The notes under the pieces were generated by a model. That model worked only from the letters and a program-made list of their open reading frames with translations. It ran no database searches and was not told where the DNA came from. A stretch of 64,000 nt of DNA from Pseudomonas alkylphenolica (GTDB lineage: Bacteria > Pseudomonadota > Gammaproteobacteria > Pseudomonadales > Pseudomonadaceae), in assembly GCF_000746525.1 (NCBI RefSeq), contig NZ_CP009048.1, forward strand, positions 2,039,501-2,103,500, read 5' to 3'. How positions within the stretch are numbered: the first letter of the stretch is position 1; the number at the start of each line of letters is the position of its first letter. Shown one piece after another: positions 37,801 to 45,759 of this stretch. A program made the position numbers and the translations under genes.

Positions 37801-40368
37801 CAGCGCCGGACGGCGGTGATACCCACGGGCCAGGCCGCAGCCGCCGAGCAACAGTTCGCCCTGGGTGCCGATGGGCACCGGCCCGAAACTGTGGTCGAGG
37901 ACATGGGTATAGAGGTTGGCGATCGGGTGGCCGATCGGCACGCTGTCCAGGCCTTCGTCGCGGCAAGTCCAGTGGGTGACGTCGATGGCCGCCTCGGTGG
38001 GACCATAGAGGTTGTACAGGCCGGTAGCGGGCAACTTGTCGAAGACGTGATACTGGGCGTCGGCCTGTAGCGCTTCGCCGGAGCAGATGATGCGCGTCAG
38101 CGAGGTGCAGCGCTCGACCCCCGGCTCGTGAATAAACACCTGCAACATCGATGGCACGAAGTGCAAGGTGGTGACCTGGTGGCGTTCGATGGTGGCGATC
38201 AGTTTGTCCGGTTCGCGGTGCTCGCCCGGCGCGGCGATGACCAGGCGCGCCCCCTGGATCAGCGGCCAGAAAAACTCCCAGACCGAGACATCAAAGCTGA
38301 ACGGGGTCTTTTGCAGCACGGTGTCGGCCGCGCTTAGTTGGTAGGCCTGCTGCATCCAGGCCAGGCGGTTGTGCAGGGCCAGGTGACGGTTGCCGGCGCC
38401 CTTGGGCTTGCCGGTGGAGCCGGAGGTGTAGATGACGTAGGCCAGGTGTTCGCCATCGACCTCGACCGCCGGGGCCTGATCGGGCCAGCGGCTGAAATCA
38501 TCGTCCAGTAGCAGCGTCTGGCCGGCGAAAGCAGGCAGCTTGTCTTGCACCTGCTGCTGGGTCAGCAACAGGCCGATGGCGCTGTCGTCGAACATATAGG
38601 CCAGGCGCTCGCCCGGGTATTCCGGGTCCAGCGGCACATAAGCGCCGCCGGCCTTGAGGATGGCGAGCAGACCGATGACCATTTCCAGCGAGCGTTCGGC
38701 GGCAATCCCGACCAACACTTCGGGGCCGACGCCGTGCTGGATCAGGGCGTGGGCCAACTGGTTGGCGCGCTGGTCGAGCTGGCGGTAAGTGAGGCTCTGG
38801 TCGGCGAAGACCAGCGCACAGGCATCGGGGCTTCGCTGTGCCTGTTGCTCGATCAGGCGCTGGACCCGGAACTCGCCGGGGTAGGGCTGCGCGCTCGGGT
38901 TGAGGCCGCGCAGGATTGCCTGTTGCTCGGCAGGGCTGAGCATCGGCAGTTCATCCAGGCGCCTGTCGGGGCCAGCCAACAGCGCCTGCAGCAGGTTAAG
39001 CCAGTGCCGGGCCATGCCGGCGACGGTGGCCGGGCTGAACAGGTCAGTGCAGTATTCCAGGCTCACGGCGATGGCGTCGGGCGCATAGTCCACCTCCAGT
39101 GACAGGTCGAACTTGGCCTGCCGCGAGCCGCCTTCAAGGAACGTCACCGCAAGCTCGCCAAGGTTCAGGGCGGTTGTGCCCGGGGTGCTTACGCGCCAGT
39201 TGAACAGGGTCTGGAACAGCGGATTGGCCAGGCTGCTACGGTGCAGTTCGAGGGATTCGAGAATCAACTCGATGGGGTAGTCGGCATGCTCCAGCGCCGC
39301 CAGGCTGTCGGCCTTGAGGCGGTTGAGCAACTGCAGGCCGGTGCTCTGCGCTGGCAGCTGAGCGCGGTAGACCTGGCTGGTGACAAACAGACCCACCAGT
39401 TGATGGGTTTCGCTACGGGTGCGGGTGGCACTGGGAATGCCCACGGTGAAATCGGTCTGCCCGCTGTAACGCCCCAGCAGCAGTTGCCAGGCCGCCAGCA
39501 GTACCACCATCGGTTGCAATTTGTGGGCACGGCACAGGGCCTGCAATTGCTGGCAGGTGTGCGTGTCCAGTTGCTCCAGGTGATAGCCGGCGACGTGGCG
39601 CTGCGCCGCTTGGCGCGGGTAGTCCAGGGGCAGGGCCAACGGCTGGATTTCGTCGCCCAGGTAGTCACGCCAGTAGCGAGCACTGGCAGCGAACTGCGGG
39701 CTGTCGGGGTAGTGCTGGCGTTGCCAGCGGGCATAGTCGGCGTACTGCTGCGCCGGCACTGGCAGGCTTTGCTCGGTCGGCAGTGCATAGGCCTGGGACA
39801 GGTCGGCGACCAGCAGTGGATTGGACCAGGCATCGGAGACGATATGGTGCAGGGTCAGCAGCAGGAAATGCTGTTGGACTCCGGTCTGCAGCAGTGTTGC
39901 ACGGATCAGTGGTGCCACTTGCAGGTCGAATGGCGTGCTTGCCTGGTCGGCAATGTGTCGTTGCAGCTCGCGCTCCAGCCTGTCGCCGTGCAGATGACTC
40001 AATGGCACGTGCTGCAGTGTGAGGCGTGCATCGGGCTCGATGATTTGTTGCGGCTCGTTGTCGTCCTGGGTAAAGCGCGTGCGCAAGATGGCATGGCGTT
40101 CGATCACCCGGTTCAGCGCACGCTCCAGGCGTTGTGCATCGAGTTGGCCGTCCAGGCGCAGGACGCGCGGCAGGTTGTAGGCGCTGCTCCCCGGATCCAC
40201 TTGCTGCAAGAACCACAGGCGCTGCTGGGCAAATGTCAGTGGCTGCGGCCCTGATAACGTCTCAGCTTGGTCAGCGGTGGTGTCAGGGGCGAAATCGAGG
40301 GGTGATTCGTCTTCGGCCAGCAGCAGGGCCAACAGGTCGTCTTCGAGGCAGGGATCGAGGGTGTGCAT
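31840..40368 (-). CDS. Terminal pyoverdine-type NRPS 4: C-A(Ser)-T-E(degenerate)-C-A-T-TE
   Basis: A 2842-residue final synthetase, PvdD-like in position and in its thioesterase. C1 has HHIVSDA (near 174; the usual Gly is Ala). A1 pocket residues read DVWHISLID, the Ser code. The following domain is epimerase-like, but its HHxxxDG reads HSLVIDS (near 1205), EGHGR reads QEPGR, and GWFTSLFP reads GGFTQRFP. The catalytic second His is lost, so it is probably inactive. C2 (HHILLDG) is of the type that follows epimerase domains. A2 reads DAENIGAIT, an acid-lined pocket fitting a basic or hydroxy-ornithine substrate. The C-terminal thioesterase has GWSLG (Ser near 2641) and an Asp in LLDPTVE. It should release the finished peptide, commonly with cyclo-hydroxyornithine at the end. 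An exact PvdS box lies upstream. Confidence 0.94.
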   Translation of the reverse strand: MHTLDPCLEDDLLALLLAEDESPLDFAPDTTADQAETLSGPQPLTFAQQRLWFLQQVDPGSSAYNLPRVLRLDGQLDAQRLERALNRVIERHAILRTRFTQDDNEPQQIIEPDARLTLQHVPLSHLHGDRLERELQRHIADQASTPFDLQVAPLIRATLLQTGVQQHFLLLTLHHIVSDAWSNPLLVADLSQAYALPTEQSLPVPAQQYADYARWQRQHYPDSPQFAASARYWRDYLGDEIQPLALPLDYPRQAAQRHVAGYHLEQLDTHTCQQLQALCRAHKLQPMVVLLAAWQLLLGRYSGQTDFTVGIPSATRTRSETHQLVGLFVTSQVYRAQLPAQSTGLQLLNRLKADSLAALEHADYPIELILESLELHRSSLANPLFQTLFNWRVSTPGTTALNLGELAVTFLEGGSRQAKFDLSLEVDYAPDAIAVSLEYCTDLFSPATVAGMARHWLNLLQALLAGPDRRLDELPMLSPAEQQAILRGLNPSAQPYPGEFRVQRLIEQQAQRSPDACALVFADQSLTYRQLDQRANQLAHALIQHGVGPEVLVGIAAERSLEMVIGLLAILKAGGAYVPLDPEYPGERLAYMFDDSAIGLLLTQQQVQDKLPAFAGQTLLLDDDFSRWPDQAPAVEVDGEHLAYVIYTSGSTGKPKGAGNRHLALHNRLAWMQQAYQLSAADTVLQKTPFSFDVSVWEFFWPLIQGARLVIAAPGEHREPDKLIATIERHQVTTLHFVPSMLQVFIHEPGVERCTSLTRIICSGEALQADAQYHVFDKLPATGLYNLYGPTEAAIDVTHWTCRDEGLDSVPIGHPIANLYTHVLDHSFGPVPIGTQGELLLGGCGLARGYHRRPALTAERFIPDPFSPTPGARLYRTGDLARYRTDGAIDYCGRLDHQVKIRGLRIELGEIEARLLEQPGLREAAVLAQPGLTGLQLVAYVVGAADSQVSELQSALRSQLPDYMVPAHILLLDALPLSPNGKLDRRALPLPEAIQREHLAPRTARERQLVQLWQDVLRRESIGISDNFFELGGDSIISIQVVSRARRLGLHLSPKDVFEHQTIESLAKVVVEDDQRAQIDQGPLRGVSPLLPFQHAFFELDIAQRNHCNQSMLLKPSSTLDAQRLSQALHQLLIHHDALRLRFTDASACHCDAPVQDLLWHLQVEEVGATLQRARHSLDLEQGQLLRAALMDLADGSQRLLLVIHSLVIDSVSWRILLEDLQSAYLGQPLAAKTHAMGHWSERLEQFARSPEGSAEREFWQQQLQGPHPDLPGAPAQTPCTEPQTVLVHTRLDRNQTQRLLQQAPAAYRTRTNDLLLTALARTLCHWSAQPQVLLQLQEPGRNALFDDVDLTRSLGGFTQRFPLCLSTAPSLADSIKGIKEQLRGVPNNGLGFGALRYLGDHASREALASLPTPRVTFNYLGHYQARFSDAADALFAPCDEAAGARQDSYGPLGDGLEITAEVRAGTLSVVWCFSQTAFETATIQALADALGEQLHALIEHCCTPDQGAITPHDVPLAQLSQAQLDRLIDTPRQLEDLYPLSPMQQGMLFHAQLNADHGDYQQQLQLEVDGLDIERFQRAWQATLDSHAILRSSFHWGDGLAQPLQRVTRQLNADFTCHAQGSLSAEQLARQERERGFDLSQAPLLRWAALQQDRQRWHLVFTSHHILLDGWSTSQLFAQLMQRYHGIPVPAPKAHFKDYIAWLQGRDHDADRLFWQQYLRGQDEPTLLAPATVNSHPADLGHGCCQRLLEAGQTRALEQLARNARVTVNTLVQAAWSLLLQQYSAQASVVFGITVAGRPSSLAHADQQMGLFINTLPVVVEPRPEQPLAQWLRSLQADNLSLREHEHSPLFEIQRLFGGPLFDTLLVFENYPVDEALQQQADDQLHIGNISTHGQTHYPISVAVTLGQRLEIKLHHRLDHVSSARAEQITGHFVAWLQALGQASAQQPAGELTLTRPQPTPVLTPAAPACVHDLFEQQARRTPDAIALVDAHGHLSYGELLQQADHIARYLISLGLTPQGRVGLALNPSFTRIAALLGILKAGGSYVPLDPGYPRERLQHIIEDSGLSLLLSESAVLDKLPPFPGPTLNIASIDALTAQALPAVQRCSWPEQLAYIIYTSGSTGLPKGVAVQHQAVARHCLSAAAAYELNARDRCLQFASISFDAASEQILMPLLCGASLLIGDTHRWTSQQLADAVERHGVTCLNLPPSYFFETARVLQSQGRKVQVKTCILGGEGWSREHFDKQHGIRCQRLINAYGPTEAVITPLAWTVPLDVHGARLAIGKPLGARQAYVLDSMLGQLPEQLSGELYLGGELLALGYFNQPGLTAQRFLPDPFGAPGARLYRTGDLAERGSDAALYYHGRSDQQLKIRGLRMEAGEIESRLCSLPGIHQALVMRHPQADSLLAYASFTDSKSFKHADPAALKRRLAEQLPAYMVPSDIVPLEHWPLTHNGKIDRRRLPLPERVQAATNSAPATASEQRMQRLWAQVLELEPEHVAVDANFFELGGHSLKVLVAVSAIKAELGVELTLHAFIQQPSLRELCAYLEGQGSQRSAIIDLNRSAQPRTLYCLHPGGGSALCYFPLAAALAEHIRVKGLMFHDYVNEPNSPRPSWQQMVDDYTRQILADQPEGEFHLLGWSLGAPLAMQIAQNLEDLGRTVAFVGLLDPTVEHKGPAPIEAVTETDNSDQPLRLQALTGFFSLLFVNHAQTATHYCQAQGNPLLDDTVVEDFIQWSTGVADISAEQARAVFLNVSTEREVALGKSVYAYLEKLSEDLHYPPLQVAAHCWWSALDTPDFQARTEALRRLNTRQRVACSRGFEVTHATLAYSPEVIDAICQALA

Positions 40369-40412
40369 GGTCGATTCTCAAGCGGGCTTCGCGGAAAAGT
40401 TCTGCTTATGGA

Positions 40413-40437
40413 ACGAAGCACCGGGAGATCGATTTAG
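40413..40437 (-). promoter_or_regulatory. PvdS (iron-starvation) box before NRPS4
   Basis: On the minus strand CTAAAT is followed by 16 bases and CGT (TAAAT complement at 40432-40436, CGT complement at 40413-40415), 45 bp upstream of the NRPS4 start. This matches the (G/C)TAAAT-N16/17-CGT consensus of the ECF sigma factor PvdS and implies expression under iron limitation, separately from the pvdA-E-O unit. Confidence 0.88.
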
Positions 40438-40501
40438 GCGGGCTGGCGGCGCGGGGCAAGCCTTGCCGGCAGACAAGTACCTGCCTCGCGCCGGGGTAGG
40501 G

Positions 40502-41353
40502 TCAGAGGTCGCGGGCTACCCGAAAGCCCAACCAGTCGCCGAGCACTTGTGGCGCTCGGGTGTTGCGGTTGCCGGAACGGGTGAAAATCGGCGCCTCGGT
40601 CCAGTCGTTGCCGCGGATCTGCCGGGTTTCGCAGCCCTGATCGGTCCAGGAGCTGCCGTCGCCGGGGGCGCCCTGGTAGTTCTCGTGCCAGCAATCCTCC
40701 ACCCGCTCATAGACGTTGCCGTGCATGTCGTAGAGGCCGAAGGCGTTGGCCGGGTAACTGCCCGATGGTGCGGTGTAGCTGAAACCGTCGGAGGGACCGT
40801 AGGTGTTGGCGTGTTTGCTGATCTGGTATTCGCCTTCCTTGTCGAAGGGGAACGGGAAGGGGCCGCTGGAGCCTGCGCGGGCGGCATATTCCCATTCGGC
40901 TTCGCTGAGCAGGCGGTAGGTGGCGCCGGTTTTTTTCGACAGCCAGCTCAGGTAGCCCTGCATGTCCTGGTAGTTGATGCACACCTGGGGTTGCTCCGGG
41001 CCCATGGTGTAGGTCGGTTTACCGGCTTTGCAGGCACGGCCGGGGCGGGTGTCGCCGTCAGGCGGGGTGGCGCCGGTGGCTTTGCTGTAGGCACTCCATT
41101 GCCCGGCGGTGACGGCGTAGCGGCCCACTGCAAACGGGCGGGCGAAGGTCACCGGATGCTGGGGGCCTTCATCGGCCTCGCGGCCCAGCTCATCTTCCGG
41201 GGCGCCCATGACAAACTGGCCGGCAGGCACGACGACCATCTGCGGGCAGTCCTTGCAGTCCTGAAACACGGTACCCGGCGTGGTGGGGGCGGCGCCGTGG
41301 GCACTGAGGCTGAACAGGCCCAGCGCCACGGCGGCAAACAGCGGATGATTCAT
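40502..41353 (-). CDS. pvdO: PvdO, periplasmic FGE/SUMF1-fold pyoverdine maturation protein
   Basis: A 283-residue protein with a signal peptide (start MNHPLFAAVALGLFSLSAHG, cleavage near AHG-AAP). It is followed by a formylglycine-generating-enzyme/sulfatase-modifying fold: MVVVPAGQFVMGAPEDE, AEWEYAARAG, LYDMHGNVYERVEDCW and a GFRVARDL end. In P. aeruginosa PvdO acts in the periplasm and is required for oxidising ferribactin or dihydropyoverdine to the fluorescent chromophore. It sits 14 bp after pvdE, with AAAGGA as a probable ribosome site, so it is likely the last gene of the pvdA-E-O transcript. NRPS4 downstream has its own box. Confidence 0.92.
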   Translation of the reverse strand: MNHPLFAAVALGLFSLSAHGAAPTTPGTVFQDCKDCPQMVVVPAGQFVMGAPEDELGREADEGPQHPVTFARPFAVGRYAVTAGQWSAYSKATGATPPDGDTRPGRACKAGKPTYTMGPEQPQVCINYQDMQGYLSWLSKKTGATYRLLSEAEWEYAARAGSSGPFPFPFDKEGEYQISKHANTYGPSDGFSYTAPSGSYPANAFGLYDMHGNVYERVEDCWHENYQGAPGDGSSWTDQGCETRQIRGNDWTEAPIFTRSGNRNTRAPQVLGDWLGFRVARDL

Positions 41354-41367
41354 CGTAAGGATTCCTT

Positions 41368-43017
41368 TCAGGCGGGTTCAGGCTCGGCGGCGACGCAGCC
41401 GGCTTTCATTCGCACCAACTGGTCGGCTACGTGGAAATAGCGGTCGTCGTGGGAGATGACAATGATGGTCTTGCCCAGGCGTTTGAGGTCCGGCAGCAGC
41501 TCGTTGTAGAAAATGTGCCGGAACGTCGGGTCCTGGTCGGCGGCCCATTCGTCGAACACCAGCACCGGGCGTTGCTCAAGCCACGCACTGACCAGCGCCA
41601 GGCGCTTGCGCTGGCCGGTGGAGAGGTCGGTGGTGGTGAAACGGCCGTTGTCGATACTGACCTTGTGAGCGATCTGCAGGCGTTGCAGGTACTGGTTGGC
41701 TTCCTCGGGAATGTTCTCGTCGCCTTGCACCAGGTCATCGAACAGGAAGTAGTCGGCGAAGATGGTGGTGAACGACTGGCGATAATCGTCGCGTGTCTCG
41801 GGGCTCACCACCTTGCCGTTGAGCTGCAGCTCGCCGTGTTGCGGGGCATAGAGGCCGAGCAGCAGCTTGATCAGGGTGGTCTTGCCACCGCCGTTTTCAC
41901 CGACGATGAACACGATGTCGCCACGCTGCACCTTGAGGTTCACCGGCCCCAGGCTGAAGGGGGCGGCGCCGGCAACGGCAGGGAAGGTGTAGCCGGCGTT
42001 GCGCAGTTCAAGGCTGGTGAAGGGCTCGGTCGTGCTGGCCTTGTCGTTGAGCAGCAGGTGCGGCTCGGGTGAAGAGAACTGTTTGGAAAGCTCGGCGATG
42101 CGGCGAAACGCGATCTGCGCCCGGCTGACAATCGGTAGCACGCTGACCAGATAATCCAGCGGCCCCTTCATGTACAGCAGTACCAGCACGAACCCGCTCA
42201 TGGCGGCTTTGTCCATGCCCGGCCACAGGCTCTGGATCAGTAGTGCCAGGCCAATGACCACGAAGAACAGGGTCGAGCCAAAGGTTTTGGCGACGATGAA
42301 GGTGTTCACCGCGCGAACCTGCGTGCTGCAGATGTCATCGGCAGTTTGCACAATGCGCTGGGTGAACAGGCGATTGCGCCGCGGGCGGTGGATGCGCAGT
42401 TCCTTGGCGCCTTCGGCGATGGCGTGGTAGTGCTTTTGCAGTTCGTCCTGCGCTTCGCGGGCCTTGTCGAAACCCTGGATACCCCGGCGGCGAGCGACCA
42501 GCTGCGCGCCCAGGCCAATCGCCAGGCCGCCGACCATCAACAGGAACAACGGCCACGAGAGCGTCGCCAGGTAGCCCAGGCAGCCCAGGGTGACGGTCAT
42601 GGAGATGGTCAGCGGGGCGAAGGCGAAAGAGAAGTCGCTGATGGTGTTGATGTCGTGGGTGAGCACCGGGATCAGACGATGACTCTTGTAGCGCTCGATC
42701 TGGTCGATAGGCGCGCAGAGCACCTTTTCCCCCAGCTCCTTGCGCAGCTTGAGGATGATTTTCTGGCCGACGAAGTTGCTGGCCATGTCCGAAAATCCGG
42801 TACTGAGCAGCGACAGCACACACAGCCCGGCAAAGGCCCAGAGCATGCCGCTGGCGACACCTTCGGGCGCATGCAGGGCCGTGTTGATGCTGGATAGCAG
42901 CGTGGTGACGCTGGCGCCACCGACAATGCCCAGGGCAATCGACAGCAGCACGATGGGCCAGAACGGTTTGAGCAGGTGCAAGAGTTCACGGGTCGCGCCG
43001 CGAGCGTTGTGGTTCAT
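41368..43017 (-). CDS. pvdE: PvdE, inner-membrane ABC exporter of the pyoverdine precursor
   Basis: A 549-residue fused ABC exporter half-transporter. Six hydrophobic segments fill about residues 1-300. The nucleotide-binding part has Walker A GENGGGKTT, signature LSTGQRKR, Walker B VLVFDEWAADQDP and a His switch VISHDDR. In pyoverdine systems PvdE moves the acylated precursor (ferribactin) from the cytoplasm to the periplasm, where PvdN, PvdO, PvdM and PvdP act. Its first codons overlap the pvdA stop (ATGA), so the two are translationally coupled. The length is normal for cyclic-peptide exporters of this family. Confidence 0.95.
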   Translation of the reverse strand: MNHNARGATRELLHLLKPFWPIVLLSIALGIVGGASVTTLLSSINTALHAPEGVASGMLWAFAGLCVLSLLSTGFSDMASNFVGQKIILKLRKELGEKVLCAPIDQIERYKSHRLIPVLTHDINTISDFSFAFAPLTISMTVTLGCLGYLATLSWPLFLLMVGGLAIGLGAQLVARRRGIQGFDKAREAQDELQKHYHAIAEGAKELRIHRPRRNRLFTQRIVQTADDICSTQVRAVNTFIVAKTFGSTLFFVVIGLALLIQSLWPGMDKAAMSGFVLVLLYMKGPLDYLVSVLPIVSRAQIAFRRIAELSKQFSSPEPHLLLNDKASTTEPFTSLELRNAGYTFPAVAGAAPFSLGPVNLKVQRGDIVFIVGENGGGKTTLIKLLLGLYAPQHGELQLNGKVVSPETRDDYRQSFTTIFADYFLFDDLVQGDENIPEEANQYLQRLQIAHKVSIDNGRFTTTDLSTGQRKRLALVSAWLEQRPVLVFDEWAADQDPTFRHIFYNELLPDLKRLGKTIIVISHDDRYFHVADQLVRMKAGCVAAEPEPA

Positions 43018-44354
43018 GCGATTGCCTTGACGGTATGGGCATTGTTCAAGGGGCGCGTGGCGGTTTTACCCAGGGTCTGGTACAGCGATTCGCCGATTTC
43101 CCGGGCACGGATCGGCAGTACCGAGAGCAGGGTATCGCTCAAGCCGTGGCTGGCTTCACAGAACCCCTGCAGGTACACCGCAGCCTTGAAGCCGTGGTTG
43201 GTCAGGCATTGGTAATCGCGATTGACCGCGAACGCTTGCAGGTGTTCGGCCAAAGGCGCCAACAGGGTCTGGTGCGAACGGCGCTCATAACCGGTGGCCA
43301 GGATCACGGCATCGTAGCGATGGGTTTGCGCTTGCTGGGTGGCAAGATCACGCAGGGTCAGCTCGATGCCTTCAGCGTTGCTGACCACCGCTTCCACCTG
43401 GCGGCGGCAGAGCACGGCATGGCGGAACTGGTGGGCGACTTTCTGACGATAAAGAATGCCGTAGATACGCTCGATCAGGTCGATGTCGACTACCGAGTAG
43501 TTGGTGTTGTGGTACTCCTCGATCAACTTGGCGCGCTCGTTTGTCGGCTGGTTGAACACCAGGTCCGTGTAGTCGGGGGCGAACACTTCGTTGACGAACG
43601 GGCTGTCGTCGGCAGGCTTGAGCGCCGAGCCACGCAGGATCATCTCGACCTTCACCGACGGGTAGCTGTCATTGAGGTCGATGAAGGCTTCTGCCGCGCT
43701 CTGGCCGGAGCCGATGATGGCGATGCGCATGGGCTTGCCCTGGGCGCAAGGCAGTTGCCCCAGGCTGCTCAGGTAGCGCGAATGGTGGAACACCCGCGCA
43801 TCGTCGCGCAGTGCCTTGAAGACCTCCGGGATTTTCGGCGTACCGCCGCTGCCGATCACCACCGAACGGGCCCCGCGGCTGTGCTCATGGCCGTTGGCGT
43901 CACGGCTGATCAGGCGCAAGTGATCGACCTGGCCGTTGTCCATCACCGGCTCAATGCGCAGCACTTCCTCGCCATAAACGGCCTGGCTGGCGAAGTGGTC
44001 GGCGGCCCACTTGAGGTAGTCGTTGTACTCCAGGCGGCAGGGATAGAAGGTGCCCAGGTTGATGAAATCGACCAGGCGCTGCTTCTGGTGCAGGTAGTTG
44101 ACGAAGCTGTAGGGACTGGTGGGGTTGCGCAGCGACACCAGGTCCTTGAGGAACGAGATCTGCAGCTCGCTCTGGGTCGCCAGGGTGTTGCCATGCCAGC
44201 GGTAGTCGCTCTGTTTGTCGATGAACAGGGCATCGAGGGCATGGCCGTTGGTTTCAGCCAGTTCTTCCAGGGCAATGGCCAGGGCCAGGTTGGAAGGGCC
44301 GAAACCAACGCCGATCAGGTCGTGGATTTTTTCGAAAGGGTGGGACTGGCTCAT
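43014..44354 (-). CDS. pvdA: PvdA, L-ornithine N5-monooxygenase
   Basis: A 446-residue flavin monooxygenase converting L-ornithine to N5-hydroxyornithine with NADPH and O2, the first step to the hydroxamate iron ligand. Visible motifs are the FAD site IGVGFGPSNLALAIALEE near the start, the NADPH site IIGSGQSAAEAF near residue 215 and the ATGYE motif near 355. The product is the expected substrate of the last A domain in NRPS4. No pvdF-type formyltransferase is seen in the window, so cyclo-hydroxyornithine rather than formyl-hydroxyornithine is more likely. It overlaps pvdE by 4 bp. An exact PvdS box lies upstream. Confidence 0.96.
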   Translation of the reverse strand: MSQSHPFEKIHDLIGVGFGPSNLALAIALEELAETNGHALDALFIDKQSDYRWHGNTLATQSELQISFLKDLVSLRNPTSPYSFVNYLHQKQRLVDFINLGTFYPCRLEYNDYLKWAADHFASQAVYGEEVLRIEPVMDNGQVDHLRLISRDANGHEHSRGARSVVIGSGGTPKIPEVFKALRDDARVFHHSRYLSSLGQLPCAQGKPMRIAIIGSGQSAAEAFIDLNDSYPSVKVEMILRGSALKPADDSPFVNEVFAPDYTDLVFNQPTNERAKLIEEYHNTNYSVVDIDLIERIYGILYRQKVAHQFRHAVLCRRQVEAVVSNAEGIELTLRDLATQQAQTHRYDAVILATGYERRSHQTLLAPLAEHLQAFAVNRDYQCLTNHGFKAAVYLQGFCEASHGLSDTLLSVLPIRAREIGESLYQTLGKTATRPLNNAHTVKAIA

Positions 44355-44429
44355 GCTGGGCGGTTCCTTGGATGGTCGGGAGGGGGCTTGGTGCCGCGCC
44401 CCCTGGTCCTGCGCAAGTACACCGATAGA

Positions 44430-44454
44430 ACGAGCCGTCCGTGGCAGAATTTAC
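44430..44454 (-). promoter_or_regulatory. PvdS (iron-starvation) box before pvdA
   Basis: The minus strand reads GTAAAT, 16 bases, CGT (44430-44454), 76 bp before the pvdA start and just after the pvdN stop. This is the full consensus, so pvdA-pvdE-pvdO should form a PvdS-driven transcript separate from pvdM-pvdN. Confidence 0.92.
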
Positions 44455-44462
44455 TGCTGTGC

Positions 44463-45743
44463 TCAGCCAAGTTTTTTGCGCAACAGGGCGACGGCGCGGT
44501 CGATTTGCGCTTCGTCGTTGAGCAGGCCGGGCGCCATGCGCAGCACCGGACCAACGTCACGGTCCACGGCATCGACGACGATACGGTTGTGGTTGAGGTA
44601 GCTGGCCAGGGCATCGCAATTCTGGTCTTTGACCCGCAGGAAGGTGAAACCGGCCGAGTATTCGGCGCTCAACGGTGTCACCAGTTCGATGGCCTTGTGC
44701 TCGAACAGGCGTTGCTTGAGGTAGTCGTTGAGCTGGTGAATGCGCGCCTGGACCTCCGCCTTGCCCAGCTGCAGGTGCAGTTCGAAGGCCTTGCCCAGCG
44801 CCCAGCGGTGCTCGAAGGCGTGATAGCCGCCCGGGGTCATGGTGGTGGCGAAGTCCTTGTCTTCGGAGAAGGTGGCGAAGGTCGGCACCAGGTTCTGCAT
44901 CGATTCGGAGGCGGCGCAGATGATGCCGGTGCCGCGCGGGCCGAACATCCATTTGTGTGTGCCGGAGATGAAGTAGTCGCAGTTGAAATCGGCGAAGTTG
45001 GCGTTCTCCACGCCAAAGCCGTGGACGCCGTCGACGACATAGAGAATGCGCCGGTCTTCGTCGCGGTTGCGGTTGTGCGCGCGCACCAGTTCGCCGATCT
45101 GCCCGATCGGCAGTTTGACCCCGCTGCCCGAATGCACCCAGGTCATGCCCAGCACCCGTGTGTTGGCGTTGATGGCTTTGTCGATAGTGCTCAGCACCTG
45201 ATCGCTGGACACCTCCCGCGGGTGCTGGAACAGCCGCAGCTTACGGACCCGGGTGCCGTCCTGGCGCTGGCGGAATTCCAGGGTCTTGCGGGTCGCGTAG
45301 TGCTCGTGCTCGGTGGTGAGGATTTCCTGTCCAGGGGCAACCTTGAGCCGACCGTAGATCATCCCCAGGCCTTCGGTGGTGCTGCCCGTCAGGGCGATTT
45401 GCCGGGGCCTGACCGCCAGGTAGCGGGCGGCCCACTCGCGCACCTCGCCCTCGCGCTGCCATTCGATCTGGGTTTCCCAGTCGACCCAGTGCGCCGGGTT
45501 GCGGTCGATCTGCGCGCGGTAGTAGTCAATGGCCTCCTGCACCGGGCGCGGGTGGGCGGTGACCAGGAAGTTGGCGAAATGCGCGTAGTCAGGGTCGAGG
45601 GGGAACAGCTGGCGTAGCTGCTGCCATTTTTCCTTGCCGGGCAGTGATGCCAGAGGCGGTGTTGCCGCCAGTGCCTGGGGGAGCAGTGGCAGGCTGGCGG
45701 CGAGCAGGCCGGCCTGTTTGAGGAAGGTACGACGGTCAGTCAT
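44463..45743 (-). CDS. pvdN: PvdN, Tat-exported PLP-dependent enzyme of pyoverdine side-chain modification
   Basis: A 426-residue class-V aminotransferase-fold protein. The chosen start gives a twin-arginine signal (MTDRRTFLKQAGLLAASLPL, AxA near 25). Upstream codons of the longer frame overlap pvdM and lack a ribosome site. The PLP lysine lies in SGTHKWMFGPRGTG. In P. fluorescens and P. aeruginosa PvdN acts in the periplasm, converting the glutamate side chain on the chromophore to succinamide. It lies 16 bp after pvdM and shares its promoter. Confidence 0.92.
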   Translation of the reverse strand: MTDRRTFLKQAGLLAASLPLLPQALAATPPLASLPGKEKWQQLRQLFPLDPDYAHFANFLVTAHPRPVQEAIDYYRAQIDRNPAHWVDWETQIEWQREGEVREWAARYLAVRPRQIALTGSTTEGLGMIYGRLKVAPGQEILTTEHEHYATRKTLEFRQRQDGTRVRKLRLFQHPREVSSDQVLSTIDKAINANTRVLGMTWVHSGSGVKLPIGQIGELVRAHNRNRDEDRRILYVVDGVHGFGVENANFADFNCDYFISGTHKWMFGPRGTGIICAASESMQNLVPTFATFSEDKDFATTMTPGGYHAFEHRWALGKAFELHLQLGKAEVQARIHQLNDYLKQRLFEHKAIELVTPLSAEYSAGFTFLRVKDQNCDALASYLNHNRIVVDAVDRDVGPVLRMAPGLLNDEAQIDRAVALLRKKLG

Positions 45744-45759
45744 GTCGGAGTTGCCTGGT

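Noticed and set aside
40440..40485. GGCAAGCCTTGCC dyad near the pvdO end as terminator
   Set aside because: Short stem with no T-tract on the relevant strand; not strong enough to list.
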